Notes under the pieces: model-generated
What the model saw: the letters and a program-made list of their open reading frames with translations, nothing else
What the model was told of the DNA's origin: nothing
Database searches by the model: none
Assembly (NCBI RefSeq): GCF_001610895.1
Contig: NZ_CP011273.1
Coordinates: 2,604,001 to 2,668,000 of the forward strand
Reading direction: 5' to 3'
DNA from: Planctomyces sp. SH-PL62
GTDB taxonomy: Bacteria; Planctomycetota; Planctomycetia; Isosphaerales; Isosphaeraceae
DNA length: 64,000 nt
Position numbers and translations under genes: made by a program
Shown here: in pieces, positions 1 through 8,843 of the stretch
Layout of the letters: every line of letters starts with the position of its first letter
How positions within the stretch are numbered: position 1 is the first letter of the stretch

Positions 1-924
1 GGGATCATCGGGCTCGACACCTCGCACACGGTGGCCTTCACCAAGCTGTTGAACGACCCCAAGGCCCCCCCCGAGGTCGCCGGCGTCCGCGTCGTCGCGG
101 CCTTCGCCGGAGGGAGCCAGGACATCCCGTCCAGCCGCGACCGGGTGCCGGAATACACCAAGACGCTGACGGAGACCTACGGAGTCGAGCTGGTCGACTC
201 GATCGAGGCCCTGCTGGAGAAGGTCGACGTGGTCCTGCTGGAGAGCGTCGACGGCCGCCCCCACCTGGAGCAGGCCAGGCCGGTCTTCAAGGCCCGTAAG
301 CCGGTCTTCATCGACAAGCCGGTCGCCGGCAGCGTGGCCGACGCGATCGCGATCTATGACATGGCGAAGGAGACGGGGACGCCGGTCTTCTCCAGCTCGG
401 CCCTGCGGTTCGCCCCCGGCATCGCCGCGATGCGCGAGGGCAAGCTCGGCGCGGTGGCCGGCTGCGACGCCTACAGCCCCTGCGAGCTCGAGGAGCACCA
501 CCCCGACCTGTTCTGGTACGGCGTCCACGGCGTCGAGACCCTCTTCACCATCATGGGGACCGGCTGCGAGGCCGTCTCGCGAACCTCCACGCCCGGCTCC
601 GACGTGGCCGTCGGCGTCTGGAAAGGGGGCCGGATCGGCACCTTCCGCGGCATCCGCGACGGCGCCCCGCACGACTTCGGGGCCACGGTCTTCGGGGCCA
701 AGGGCATCGGCCAGAGCGGCGGCTACGTCGGCTATCAGCCGCTGGTCGTCGAGATCGTCAAGTTCTTCAAGACCGGCCAGGCCCCCGTCTCCCCCGAGGA
801 GACGCTGGAGATCTTCGCCTTCATGGAAGCCGCCGACGAGAGCAAGCGTCAGGACGGCCGCCCGGTGACGATCGAGAGCGTCGTCGCCAAGGCCCGCGCC
901 GAGGTCGCCTCCCGCGGCAAGTGA
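1..924 (+). CDS. Gfo/Idh/MocA family oxidoreductase (5' truncated by window)
   Basis: The reading frame is open from base 1, so the true start lies upstream; about 307 residues are visible, up to the TGA at 922-924. The visible N-terminus (GIIGLDTSH) looks like the end of the first Rossmann strand and loop. Further on, IDKPVAG matches the EKP-type signature of NAD(P)-dependent sugar or inositol dehydrogenases of the Gfo/Idh/MocA family, with Lys as the usual catalytic residue. A later YGVHGVE segment resembles the helix carrying the active-site His in this family. It is probably cytoplasmic; a Tat-secreted form cannot be excluded because the N-terminus is missing. An MFS transporter lies downstream on the same strand, which fits sugar-acid use, but the substrate is unknown. 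Confidence 0.85.
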   Translation, partial: GIIGLDTSHTVAFTKLLNDPKAPPEVAGVRVVAAFAGGSQDIPSSRDRVPEYTKTLTETYGVELVDSIEALLEKVDVVLLESVDGRPHLEQARPVFKARKPVFIDKPVAGSVADAIAIYDMAKETGTPVFSSSALRFAPGIAAMREGKLGAVAGCDAYSPCELEEHHPDLFWYGVHGVETLFTIMGTGCEAVSRTSTPGSDVAVGVWKGGRIGTFRGIRDGAPHDFGATVFGAKGIGQSGGYVGYQPLVVEIVKFFKTGQAPVSPEETLEIFAFMEAADESKRQDGRPVTIESVVAKARAEVASRGK

Positions 925-965
925 TCCGAGCCGGACGACATGATCGCAAAGGCCGCGCTCGCGAC

Positions 966-1112
966 CCCTTCCCCCTTCGCGGGGGAAGGCGCGAGTCCGA
1001 CGACCGGATGAGCGGGCGGCGAGCGTGAAAGCCGTCGCATCATCGGTCCGTCCGCGATGACGGCCCCCCTCTTCCGGCCTTCGGCCGCCTTCCCCCACCA
1101 GGGGGGGAGGCG
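966..1112. repeat. dispersed palindromic repeat, copy 1 (CTTCCCCC/GGGGGAAG family)
   Basis: Two inverted CCTTCCCCC...GGGGGAAGG-type palindromes (about 967-990 and 1087-1111) bracket a conserved core. Read on the minus strand, the segment from 1110 down to about 1030 is nearly identical to 43447-43525: both contain GGCGGCCGAAGGCCGGA, then ATCATCGCGGACGGACCGA (with small changes), then GATGCGACGG. A third, shorter copy lies at 33604-33680. It is intergenic and non-coding, and may act as a transcription terminator or a REP-like element; function is unknown. Confidence 0.75.
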
Positions 1113-1165
1113 AGAAATCGTCGGCATTCCTTGATGCGAATCCTTCCCGCGGAGCCTCTGATCCG

Positions 1166-2506
1166 ATGACGGAAACTTCCGAGGCCACGACGCGAGTCCG
1201 GTATGGGGTGCTGGCCTTCCTGGCGGCGATGACGTTCGTCCTGTATCTGGACCGGGTCTGCATCGGGCAGGCGGCTCCTGCGATCCAGCGGGAGTTGGGG
1301 ATCTCGGATACGAGGATGGGGTGGGTGTTCTCGGCGTTCAGCCTGTCGTACGTGCTGTTCGAGATCCCGACGGGACGCTGGGGCGACCGCTACGGCTCGC
1401 GCGGGGTGCTGACGCGGATCGTGGTCTGGTGGTCGGTGTTCACGATGCTGACGGGGGCGGCCGGGGGGCTCATGAGCCTGCTGGCGATCCGGTTCCTGTT
1501 CGGCGCGGGGGAGGCGGGGGCCTTGCCGAACTCGGCCCGGGTGCTGCGGGTCTGGTTCTCGGACTCGGATCGGGGCCGGGCGCAGGGGATCGTGGCGACC
1601 TCGATGATGCTGGGAGGGACCTTCGCGCCGATGGTCAGCCAGCGGCTGATCGACGTCCTCGGCTGGCGGGGGACGTTCTGGGCCTTCGGCCTGGTCGGCC
1701 TGGCGTGGGCGGCGGCCTTCTACCTCTGGTTCCGCGACGACCCCGACTCCCACCCGGCGGCGAACGAGGCCGAGCGCCGACTGATCACCGAGGGGAGGGG
1801 GGGGGAGGACGTGTCGAACACCCACGCGCCGATCCCCTGGCCCCTGGTCTTCCGCTCGCCCGACGTCTGGCTGCTGGGCGGGGCCATGATCACGATGGCG
1901 GCGATCTACAACCTCTTGATCTCGTGGTATCCCAAGTATCTCCAGCAGGCGCGCGGGGTCTCGACGGGGGACTCGGCGAACCTCGCCAGCCTGGTGCTGG
2001 GCGCGGGGGCCGTCGGCTGCCTGCTCGGCGGCTGGCTGACCGACCGCCTCTCGAACGGCCCCGCCGGGATGCGCTGGGGGCGGACGCTCCAGTGCGTCCT
2101 GGGCGCGGCGGTCGCGGCCGGGGCGCTGGCCGGGAGCCTCTCGGTCGACTCGCCGACGGCCTCGGCCCTGCTGGTGGCGCTGGCGCTCTTCGGGGTGCAG
2201 ATCCAGGTCCCCGCCTGGTGGGCCGCCGCCACCCAGGTCAGCGGCCGGCACGTCGGGGCGTTGTTCGGACTCATGAACATGATCGGCAACGTGGGGGGGA
2301 TCGTCTCCCCCTCGTTCCTGGGCTGGTTCGTCGACGCGATGAAGGAGTCCGGCCGCACCGGCCGCGCCCAGTGGGACCCCGGCTTCTGGATCTACGTCGG
2401 CGTGGCCCTCGTCGGCCTGGTCTTCTGGCTGCTGATCGACCCGCGCCGGGTCGTCGAGGCCGAGGGACGCGCCGACGAGCCTCACCCGCAGGCGGCGGGG
2501 GCGTAA
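1166..2506 (+). CDS. MFS transporter, anion:cation symporter (ACS)-like
   Basis: A 446-residue polytopic protein with about 12 hydrophobic segments. After a short cytoplasmic N-terminus, TM1 carries LYLDRVCIGQAAP, which resembles the (Y)xDRxxI motif of the hexuronate/glucarate/phthalate (ACS) branch of the MFS. The loop between TM2 and TM3 carries GRWGDRYGSRG, the MFS signature loop. A central loop near residue 205-220 separates the two halves. It probably imports an organic anion such as a sugar acid by proton symport. The upstream Gfo/Idh/MocA gene on the same strand supports a carbohydrate role, but a repeat element separates them, so co-transcription is uncertain. Confidence 0.85.
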   Translation: MTETSEATTRVRYGVLAFLAAMTFVLYLDRVCIGQAAPAIQRELGISDTRMGWVFSAFSLSYVLFEIPTGRWGDRYGSRGVLTRIVVWWSVFTMLTGAAGGLMSLLAIRFLFGAGEAGALPNSARVLRVWFSDSDRGRAQGIVATSMMLGGTFAPMVSQRLIDVLGWRGTFWAFGLVGLAWAAAFYLWFRDDPDSHPAANEAERRLITEGRGGEDVSNTHAPIPWPLVFRSPDVWLLGGAMITMAAIYNLLISWYPKYLQQARGVSTGDSANLASLVLGAGAVGCLLGGWLTDRLSNGPAGMRWGRTLQCVLGAAVAAGALAGSLSVDSPTASALLVALALFGVQIQVPAWWAAATQVSGRHVGALFGLMNMIGNVGGIVSPSFLGWFVDAMKESGRTGRAQWDPGFWIYVGVALVGLVFWLLIDPRRVVEAEGRADEPHPQAAGA

Positions 2507-2524
2507 GGTCGAGACCGCGGCGCC

Positions 2525-3631
2525 TCAGACGCGAACGGCGGGAAGCTTCTCGACGCTGAGGCGGCGGTTGACGGCGACCTGCTTCGCAAGATCGGGCGGG
2601 AGGTTCCCGCGCGTCAGGAGGCGGTCGGCGACGGCGATCGCCTCGGCGTGGCCTCCGGTGTAATACAGCGAGACGCCGTACTCCAGCTCCAGCAGGTAGT
2701 CATAGACCGTCCGCCAGACGAACAGCCGCCGGGGATCGGGGCGGGGGACGTCCAGGGCGCGTCGGAAGAACAGCTGGGCCGTGTGGAACTCGCGGGCGGC
2801 CTGGTGGTGCATGCCGGCCTTGTACAGGGGCTCGGCGCGGTCGGGCGAATGCTCGAAGGCGGTCAGGTAATCCGCCAGGACCTCGGGCCAGGCGTCGCCC
2901 CGGCGCTCCCGGAGGACGGCGATCTGGAAGAGGGCGTACCAGACCTCCTCGGACCACCCGCCCATCGCCAGCCGACGCCGGTAGTTCCGGATGGCCAGGT
3001 CCAGCTCGCCGGCGTCGCGATAGCTCTGGGCGAGATAGAAGACGTACCGCTCGTTGGCCGGCTCGTCGACCAGCGCCTTCTCCAGCAGGAGGGCGTCGCG
3101 GCGATAGGTCAGGGGATCGTGCGCGCGGGCGCCGTCGTGGGTGACGATCGTGCGGAGGCCGGGCAGGTGGGCCTCGGTGCGGGCCTCGGGGCAGGTCAGG
3201 TACTCGTGGAGCACGCCCCGGTACTTCCACGGCAGGGCGCCGCGGACGAGCTGCTTGCGGTGGTAGCAGGTCGAGCCGTAGTGGACGGTCACGTCGTAGG
3301 AGTCGGCCTCGAGCTTCGGCCGCTCGAAGCCGTCGTCGAACGCCAGGGTCTCGTCGGCGTCGATGGTGAAGGTGTACGCCGCACGGTCGCGGGCCGCGTC
3401 GAGCACCTCGTTGCGATTGTGGGCGAAGTCGACCCAGGGGCGCTGGAGGAGCGTGCCGGGGAGGCCGCCGAGCGCGTCCCGGATCAGATCCTGGGTGCCG
3501 TCGGTCGATCCGGTGTCGGCGATCACCCAGGTATCGATGAAGGGCCGGACCGACTCCAGGCAGCGACGGATCACCGGGGCCTCGTCCTTCACGATCATCC
3601 CGAGACAGATGGTCGATTCTCGCGCGTTCAT
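2525..3631 (-). CDS. Glycosyltransferase family 2 with C-terminal TPR-like helices
   Basis: A 368-residue protein starting at the ATG at 3631, chosen because GGAGAGG lies 5-6 bases upstream and because the GT-A fold begins at once (CLGMIVKDEAPVIRRCLES, then IADTGSTDGTQ). IDADETL is the metal/nucleotide-sugar binding DxD-type motif. After about residue 190 the sequence becomes helical with YVFYLAQSYRDAGELDLAI-type segments, as in SunS-like or TPR-fused GT2 enzymes. It lacks TM segments and is probably cytoplasmic. It is divergent from the collagen-like gene at 3917, with 285 bp between the starts. Because collagen-like bacterial proteins are often O-glycosylated on Thr, that protein is a plausible acceptor; this is inference from context only. 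Confidence 0.8.
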   Translation of the reverse strand: MNARESTICLGMIVKDEAPVIRRCLESVRPFIDTWVIADTGSTDGTQDLIRDALGGLPGTLLQRPWVDFAHNRNEVLDAARDRAAYTFTIDADETLAFDDGFERPKLEADSYDVTVHYGSTCYHRKQLVRGALPWKYRGVLHEYLTCPEARTEAHLPGLRTIVTHDGARAHDPLTYRRDALLLEKALVDEPANERYVFYLAQSYRDAGELDLAIRNYRRRLAMGGWSEEVWYALFQIAVLRERRGDAWPEVLADYLTAFEHSPDRAEPLYKAGMHHQAAREFHTAQLFFRRALDVPRPDPRRLFVWRTVYDYLLELEYGVSLYYTGGHAEAIAVADRLLTRGNLPPDLAKQVAVNRRLSVEKLPAVRV

Positions 3632-3841
3632 CAGCCTCTCCGTTCCGATCCTCAAGCCTCGCCTCGCCTCGCCCGACCCTTCGCCAGCCCGCGCGGACGC
3701 GTTTCCATGCCGGACATGATCATACGACGGCCCCGCGCCGATCAGGACCGATCCGCGAGATTTCCCGTCTCCGCCGGGCCGATCGACGAAAACCGCCCAT
3801 TCGGCCGCTTCGCCGTCAGACATCGTCGCCCGACGTTCTAA

Positions 3842-5386
<1,545 letters not shown>

Positions 5387-5458
5387 TGCGTTCGGAGGGC
5401 GTCGCGAGAACCAGATCTCGACCTCTCGGATGTGAGAACGCCGAGTCTTGAGAATCAG

Positions 5459-5498
5459 GACGGGGGCGAATCCATCGCCCCCGTCCCGAATTTTTTTT
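5459..5498 (+). terminator. intrinsic terminator of the collagen-like gene
   Basis: Perfect 11-bp stem (GACGGGGGCGA / TCGCCCCCGTC) with a 5-base loop, followed after 5 bases by eight T residues. It lies 73 bases past the stop codon at 5386. The rest of 5387-5757 holds nothing else I can recognise. Confidence 0.85.
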
Positions 5499-5757
5499 GC
5501 CGTCCTTGGGCCTTCGCGACCGGATTTCGAGGGAGATCGTCCGGTCCGGCCACGGATCGGCGACGCGTTCTCGATCGGGAGGGCCTGCGCCCTTTCCGAC
5601 GTCGACGCGGACTCCGAGATGTTGCGCCGGCCGACGACGCCGACTGCATCGCCGCGTCCTTCGTCGACGCGACGCCCCTGGCGCCGACGGTCAAGATCGG
5701 CGCGGGGTCCTTCCCTCGCCCGCCGAGCAACCTGCGCCGTCGGGGATCGGTTCGGGC

Positions 5758-5982
5758 TCAGACCCCCGAAGTCCCCGTCCGCAAGACGAGAGCCGTGGAG
5801 GCGGGCCGGAGGTCGGGCGCGAGGGCGGATCGGATGTAGCTGATCTCGCGCCTGAGCCGCTGGACGGCGCGGCGGCAGCGAGGGCAAGCCTCGACGTGGG
5901 AGCGCACGCCCGGGGACGAGTCGTCCCCGGCGGCGCAGGCCAAGAGATCGCAGTTCTCAGGGCAGGCGATCGTCCGGGTCAT
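5758..5982 (-). CDS. Small zinc-finger anti-sigma-like protein
   Basis: 74 residues from the ATG at 5982. The sequence VRSHVEACPRCRRAV contains H-x3-C-x2-C, the zinc-binding core of the anti-sigma (zf-HC2) domain; a further Cys pair lies nearer the N-terminus (ACPENC). No membrane segment follows, so it is a minimal cytoplasmic form. It overlaps the 3' end of the ECF sigma gene by 26 bp and is almost certainly translated with it. Its role as the partner of that sigma factor is inferred from the motif and the overlap. Confidence 0.7.
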   Translation of the reverse strand: MTRTIACPENCDLLACAAGDDSSPGVRSHVEACPRCRRAVQRLRREISYIRSALAPDLRPASTALVLRTGTSGV

Positions 5983-6574
5983 GTTTGAGCTCCTCGTCGT
6001 AGCGCCGGCATAGTTCCTTGACGTCCTGGAGCACCCGCCACGAATTGACATAGACGGCATCCGTCTTCAGTCCCAGCTCCTCGGCCACCTGGGCGCCGGT
6101 GCGGCCGTGGACCACCGAGAGTTCGAAGCAGGCCCAGACCCGCTCCGACTTCCGCCGCCGGACCTCCGCGAAGGCGAACTGGAGGATCCGCCGATGGTGG
6201 CTGTACTCGAACTCCCGGCGCTGCCGTTCCTCTTCGTCCTCACGGGTCGCCAGCACCTGGCTCACCCAACCGTCGAGCGCCTTCTTCTGCGAGTTCCGCC
6301 GCCGCGCCTGGTCGATCAGGGTGTGGCGAGCGACCGTGAACAGCCAAGTCCGGAACCGCGTCCGGGAGCGGTCGTAGGTCTGGATCTTCTTGAGCAGCTT
6401 GAGGAAGACCTCCTGGACGAGATCCGACGCGTCCCCCTCGGGGAGCCCCTGCTTGCGGAAGTACGCCAGCAGCATGGGCTTGTAGATCTCGTAGAATTCC
6501 CGCCAGCGGTCCGGCTCTTGATCCCGAACGCCCTCGATGATCGAGGCCCTCGTGTCTGCTTCAGTGCTGGCCAT
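5957..6574 (-). CDS. ECF-family RNA polymerase sigma factor
   Basis: 205 residues from the ATG at 6574. Region 2 includes DASDLVQEVFLKLLKKIQTY and FRTWLFTVARHTLIDQARR, the classical sigma-70 region 2.2-2.4 pattern. Region 4 near the C-terminus reads FELSVVHGRTGAQVAEELGL, then DAVYVNSWRVLQ, a helix-turn-helix. The length suits an ECF sigma factor. The linker is rich in Arg and Glu (TREDEEERQRRE). A candidate ECF-type promoter lies just upstream (6622-6652), suggesting that it activates its own gene. It is co-transcribed with the small zinc-finger protein that overlaps its end. Targets are unknown. Confidence 0.9.
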   Translation of the reverse strand: MASTEADTRASIIEGVRDQEPDRWREFYEIYKPMLLAYFRKQGLPEGDASDLVQEVFLKLLKKIQTYDRSRTRFRTWLFTVARHTLIDQARRRNSQKKALDGWVSQVLATREDEEERQRREFEYSHHRRILQFAFAEVRRRKSERVWACFELSVVHGRTGAQVAEELGLKTDAVYVNSWRVLQDVKELCRRYDEELKHDPDDRLP

Positions 6575-6621
6575 GGTATAGGTCCGGCTGTAACAGGAGA
6601 AGGTCCGACGCATTCCCTTGG

Positions 6622-6652
6622 TACGACGTGCTGATCCAGCCGACAAGTTACC
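6622..6652 (-). promoter_or_regulatory. candidate ECF-type promoter of the sigma factor gene
   Basis: On the minus strand GGTAACTT (6652-6645), a 16-base spacer and CGTCGTA (6628-6622) resemble the GGAAC...CGTC pattern of many ECF promoters. It would place transcription start about 40 bases before the ATG. This is by eye and fits autoregulation, but is not proven. Confidence 0.4.
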
Positions 6653-6875
6653 AACAATCATTGCGTGCGGCACGAAAAAACCGGAATCCGCCGTTCCTTT
6701 TCGGAAACGTCGCGGGGCCTCCCCCCCAGCCTTACTCCACAGATACGTCGACGGCGGATCGAGCTTACACCGCGGGGTCGGAATCCTCGGCGATCGTAGT
6801 AGAATGGGACGCCGGGCGGATCGCCCCTTCCTGGGCGGCGCGGCGGCGGATGCATGAGGGAGTCGGAGACCGAAC

Positions 6876-7355
6876 ATGGCGATCGACGCGTTGATCCAGC
6901 GCAAGGTGATGGGGCGGTTCGCGACCGGGGTGACCGTGGTGACGACCGGCGGCTCGATGGGCCTCCACGGGCTGACGGCCAACGCCGTGACCTCGCTCTC
7001 GCTCGACCCGCCGCTGATCCTGGTCGCGGTGGACAGGCGGGCGCACAGCCTGGAGTTCATCAAGGCCAACCGCTGCTTCGCCGTCAACATCCTGCGGGTC
7101 GACCAGGAGGAGATCTCCCGGCGGTTCGCCCGGCCCGGCCCCAAGGATTTCCTCGGCCTGGACCTGACCACCGACGCCACCGACGCGCCGATCATCGCCG
7201 GCGGCCTCGCCTATCTGGACTGCCGGCTGTACGACGTCCTCCCCGGCGGCGACCACGAGATCTTCGTCGGCGAGGTCGTCGGCGGATCGGTCCAGGAGGA
7301 GGAGGGCGATCCGCTGCTCTACTTCGCCGGCGGCTACCGGAGGCTCGCCGACTGA
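6876..7355 (+). CDS. Flavin reductase family protein (FMN-binding split barrel)
   Basis: 159 residues from the ATG at 6876, with GGAG upstream. The N-terminal FATGVTVVTTG and the following LTANAVTSLSLDPPLILVAV are diagnostic of the DIM6/NTAB and HpaC-like flavin reductase family; HSLEFIKANRCFAVNIL and YLDCRLYDVLPGGDHEIFVG complete the barrel. It is probably a cytoplasmic NAD(P)H:FMN reductase supplying reduced flavin to an oxygenase. No oxygenase is nearby. The next gene, a transporter of the aromatic-acid symporter type, starts one base after its stop, so a joint role in uptake and breakdown of an aromatic or organic acid is plausible but unproven. Confidence 0.85.
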   Translation: MAIDALIQRKVMGRFATGVTVVTTGGSMGLHGLTANAVTSLSLDPPLILVAVDRRAHSLEFIKANRCFAVNILRVDQEEISRRFARPGPKDFLGLDLTTDATDAPIIAGGLAYLDCRLYDVLPGGDHEIFVGEVVGGSVQEEEGDPLLYFAGGYRRLAD

Positions 7356-7356
7356 C

Positions 7357-8820
7357 ATGGGCTCGACGACCTCTCCCGAATCGCCGGAGGCGGCCCCGTC
7401 GGGAGGGCTCGGCCTCTCCTCGGCCCACTGGTGGATCCTGGCCGCCGCCGCGCTCGGCTGGCTGTTCGACGCCATGGACCAGCGCCTGTTCATCCTGGCG
7501 CGGACGCCCGCCCTCCGCGACCTCTCGCCGGCGACCGCCCCCGCCGACCTGCCGACGCTCGCCGGCTGGGCCACGGCGCTGTTCATCGCCGGCTGGGCCA
7601 CCGGCGGCCTCGTCTTCGGCCTGATCGGCGACCGCTACGGCCGGGTGCGGACGATGGGGCTGACGATCCTGATGTACTCCGTGTTCACCGGCCTCTCGGG
7701 CCTGGCTCAGTCCTGGCCGGAGTTCGCCGCTTATCGCTTCCTCTGCGGCATGGGCATCGGCGGCGAGTACGCCGCGGGCGTCGCCTTGGTCGCCGAGGCC
7801 ATGCCGACGCGGTGGCGGGCGCTGGCGCTGGGCATGGTCCAGGCGGCCTCGTCGATCGGCGCGATGATCGGCTCGGGGCTGAGCGTGCTGATCGGCCCGC
7901 AGTCGCGCGTCGGCGGCTATGCGGGATGGCGCCTCCTCTTCTTCTTCGGCGTGTTCCCCAGCGTCCTGTTGGTCCTGCTCCGCCTCCGGGTCCCCGAGCC
8001 CGACCGCTGGCTCCGCGCCCGCGACGAGGCCCGCCGCGACCCCCGGCCCGGCCGTAAGATGGGGGACGTCCGGGAGATCTTCGCCGACCCGGTCCTCCGG
8101 CGCCGCACCCTGATCGGCATGACCCTGGGGATGGTCGGACAGGTCGGCCTCTGGAGCATCGGCCTCTACACGCCCGAGCTGGTCCGCGACGCCCTGTTCC
8201 AGGAGCGTCGGACCGAAGTCCTGGCCGAGTTCCGCGACCGGGGCTGGGACGCCTCGGCGATCGCCGCGGCCTCGAACGTCGACCAGCTGGCCCACGAGTG
8301 GGCCTCGCGGGAGCAGGCCGACCCCGCGCCCCGGCTCGCCGGGTGGAAGGCCGAGGCCGACGGCTACGTCGGCTGGGGGACGCTCCTGCAAGACGTCGGC
8401 TCGCTCTTCGGCGCGCCGTTCTGCACCTGGATCGCGATCCGCTTCGGACGCCGACGCGCGTTCGCGACGGCCTACGCGATGGCCCTGGCGTCGGTCTGGC
8501 TCGTCTTCCTCGGCCTCTCCAAGGGCCCGGACGTCTACTGGATGCTGCCGCTGCTGGGCTTCTGCACCTGCGGGATCTTCGGCGTGATCGTCGTCTACCT
8601 CCCTGAACTTTACCCGACCCGACTGCGGACGACCGGCATGGGCTTCTGCTACAACATGGCCCGATACCTCACCGCCGCCGGGCCGGTCCTGCTGGGACGC
8701 CTGGCGCTCGGCGCCGGCGGATACTCCCGCGCGGCGCTCATCATGTCGTCCATCTACGTCCTCGGGCTGATCGTCGTCCCCTTCGCCCCCGAGACCCGCG
8801 GACAGCCCCTTCCCGATTGA
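7357..8820 (+). CDS. MFS transporter, sugar/aromatic-acid:H+ symporter-like, with a large periplasmic-type insertion
   Basis: 487 residues with about 12 TM segments. LFDAMDQRLFILA in TM1 and the loop GDRYGRVRTM match the MFS pattern of the aromatic acid and sialate/metabolite:H+ symporter groups; GIGGEYAAGVALVAEAMP is the TM4 motif of these groups, and LPELYPTRLRTTGMGFCYN is the conserved motif before TM11. Between TM7 and TM8 (about residues 272-339) there is a roughly 65-residue hydrophilic insertion rich in Arg, Glu and Ala that typical family members lack. The gene begins one base after the flavin reductase stop, so the two form an operon. Substrate unknown. Confidence 0.85.
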   Translation: MGSTTSPESPEAAPSGGLGLSSAHWWILAAAALGWLFDAMDQRLFILARTPALRDLSPATAPADLPTLAGWATALFIAGWATGGLVFGLIGDRYGRVRTMGLTILMYSVFTGLSGLAQSWPEFAAYRFLCGMGIGGEYAAGVALVAEAMPTRWRALALGMVQAASSIGAMIGSGLSVLIGPQSRVGGYAGWRLLFFFGVFPSVLLVLLRLRVPEPDRWLRARDEARRDPRPGRKMGDVREIFADPVLRRRTLIGMTLGMVGQVGLWSIGLYTPELVRDALFQERRTEVLAEFRDRGWDASAIAAASNVDQLAHEWASREQADPAPRLAGWKAEADGYVGWGTLLQDVGSLFGAPFCTWIAIRFGRRRAFATAYAMALASVWLVFLGLSKGPDVYWMLPLLGFCTCGIFGVIVVYLPELYPTRLRTTGMGFCYNMARYLTAAGPVLLGRLALGAGGYSRAALIMSSIYVLGLIVVPFAPETRGQPLPD

Positions 8821-8843
8821 TTGACTGATCGAGGAGTCGCCCC

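Noticed and set aside
1040-2485. 481-residue minus-strand frame opposite the MFS gene
   Set aside because: Antisense shadow; its C-terminal part is the translation of the palindromic repeat.
5387-5757. Possible genes between the collagen-like and anti-sigma genes
   Set aside because: Frames here have no motifs or ribosome-binding sites, and they run across the terminator.
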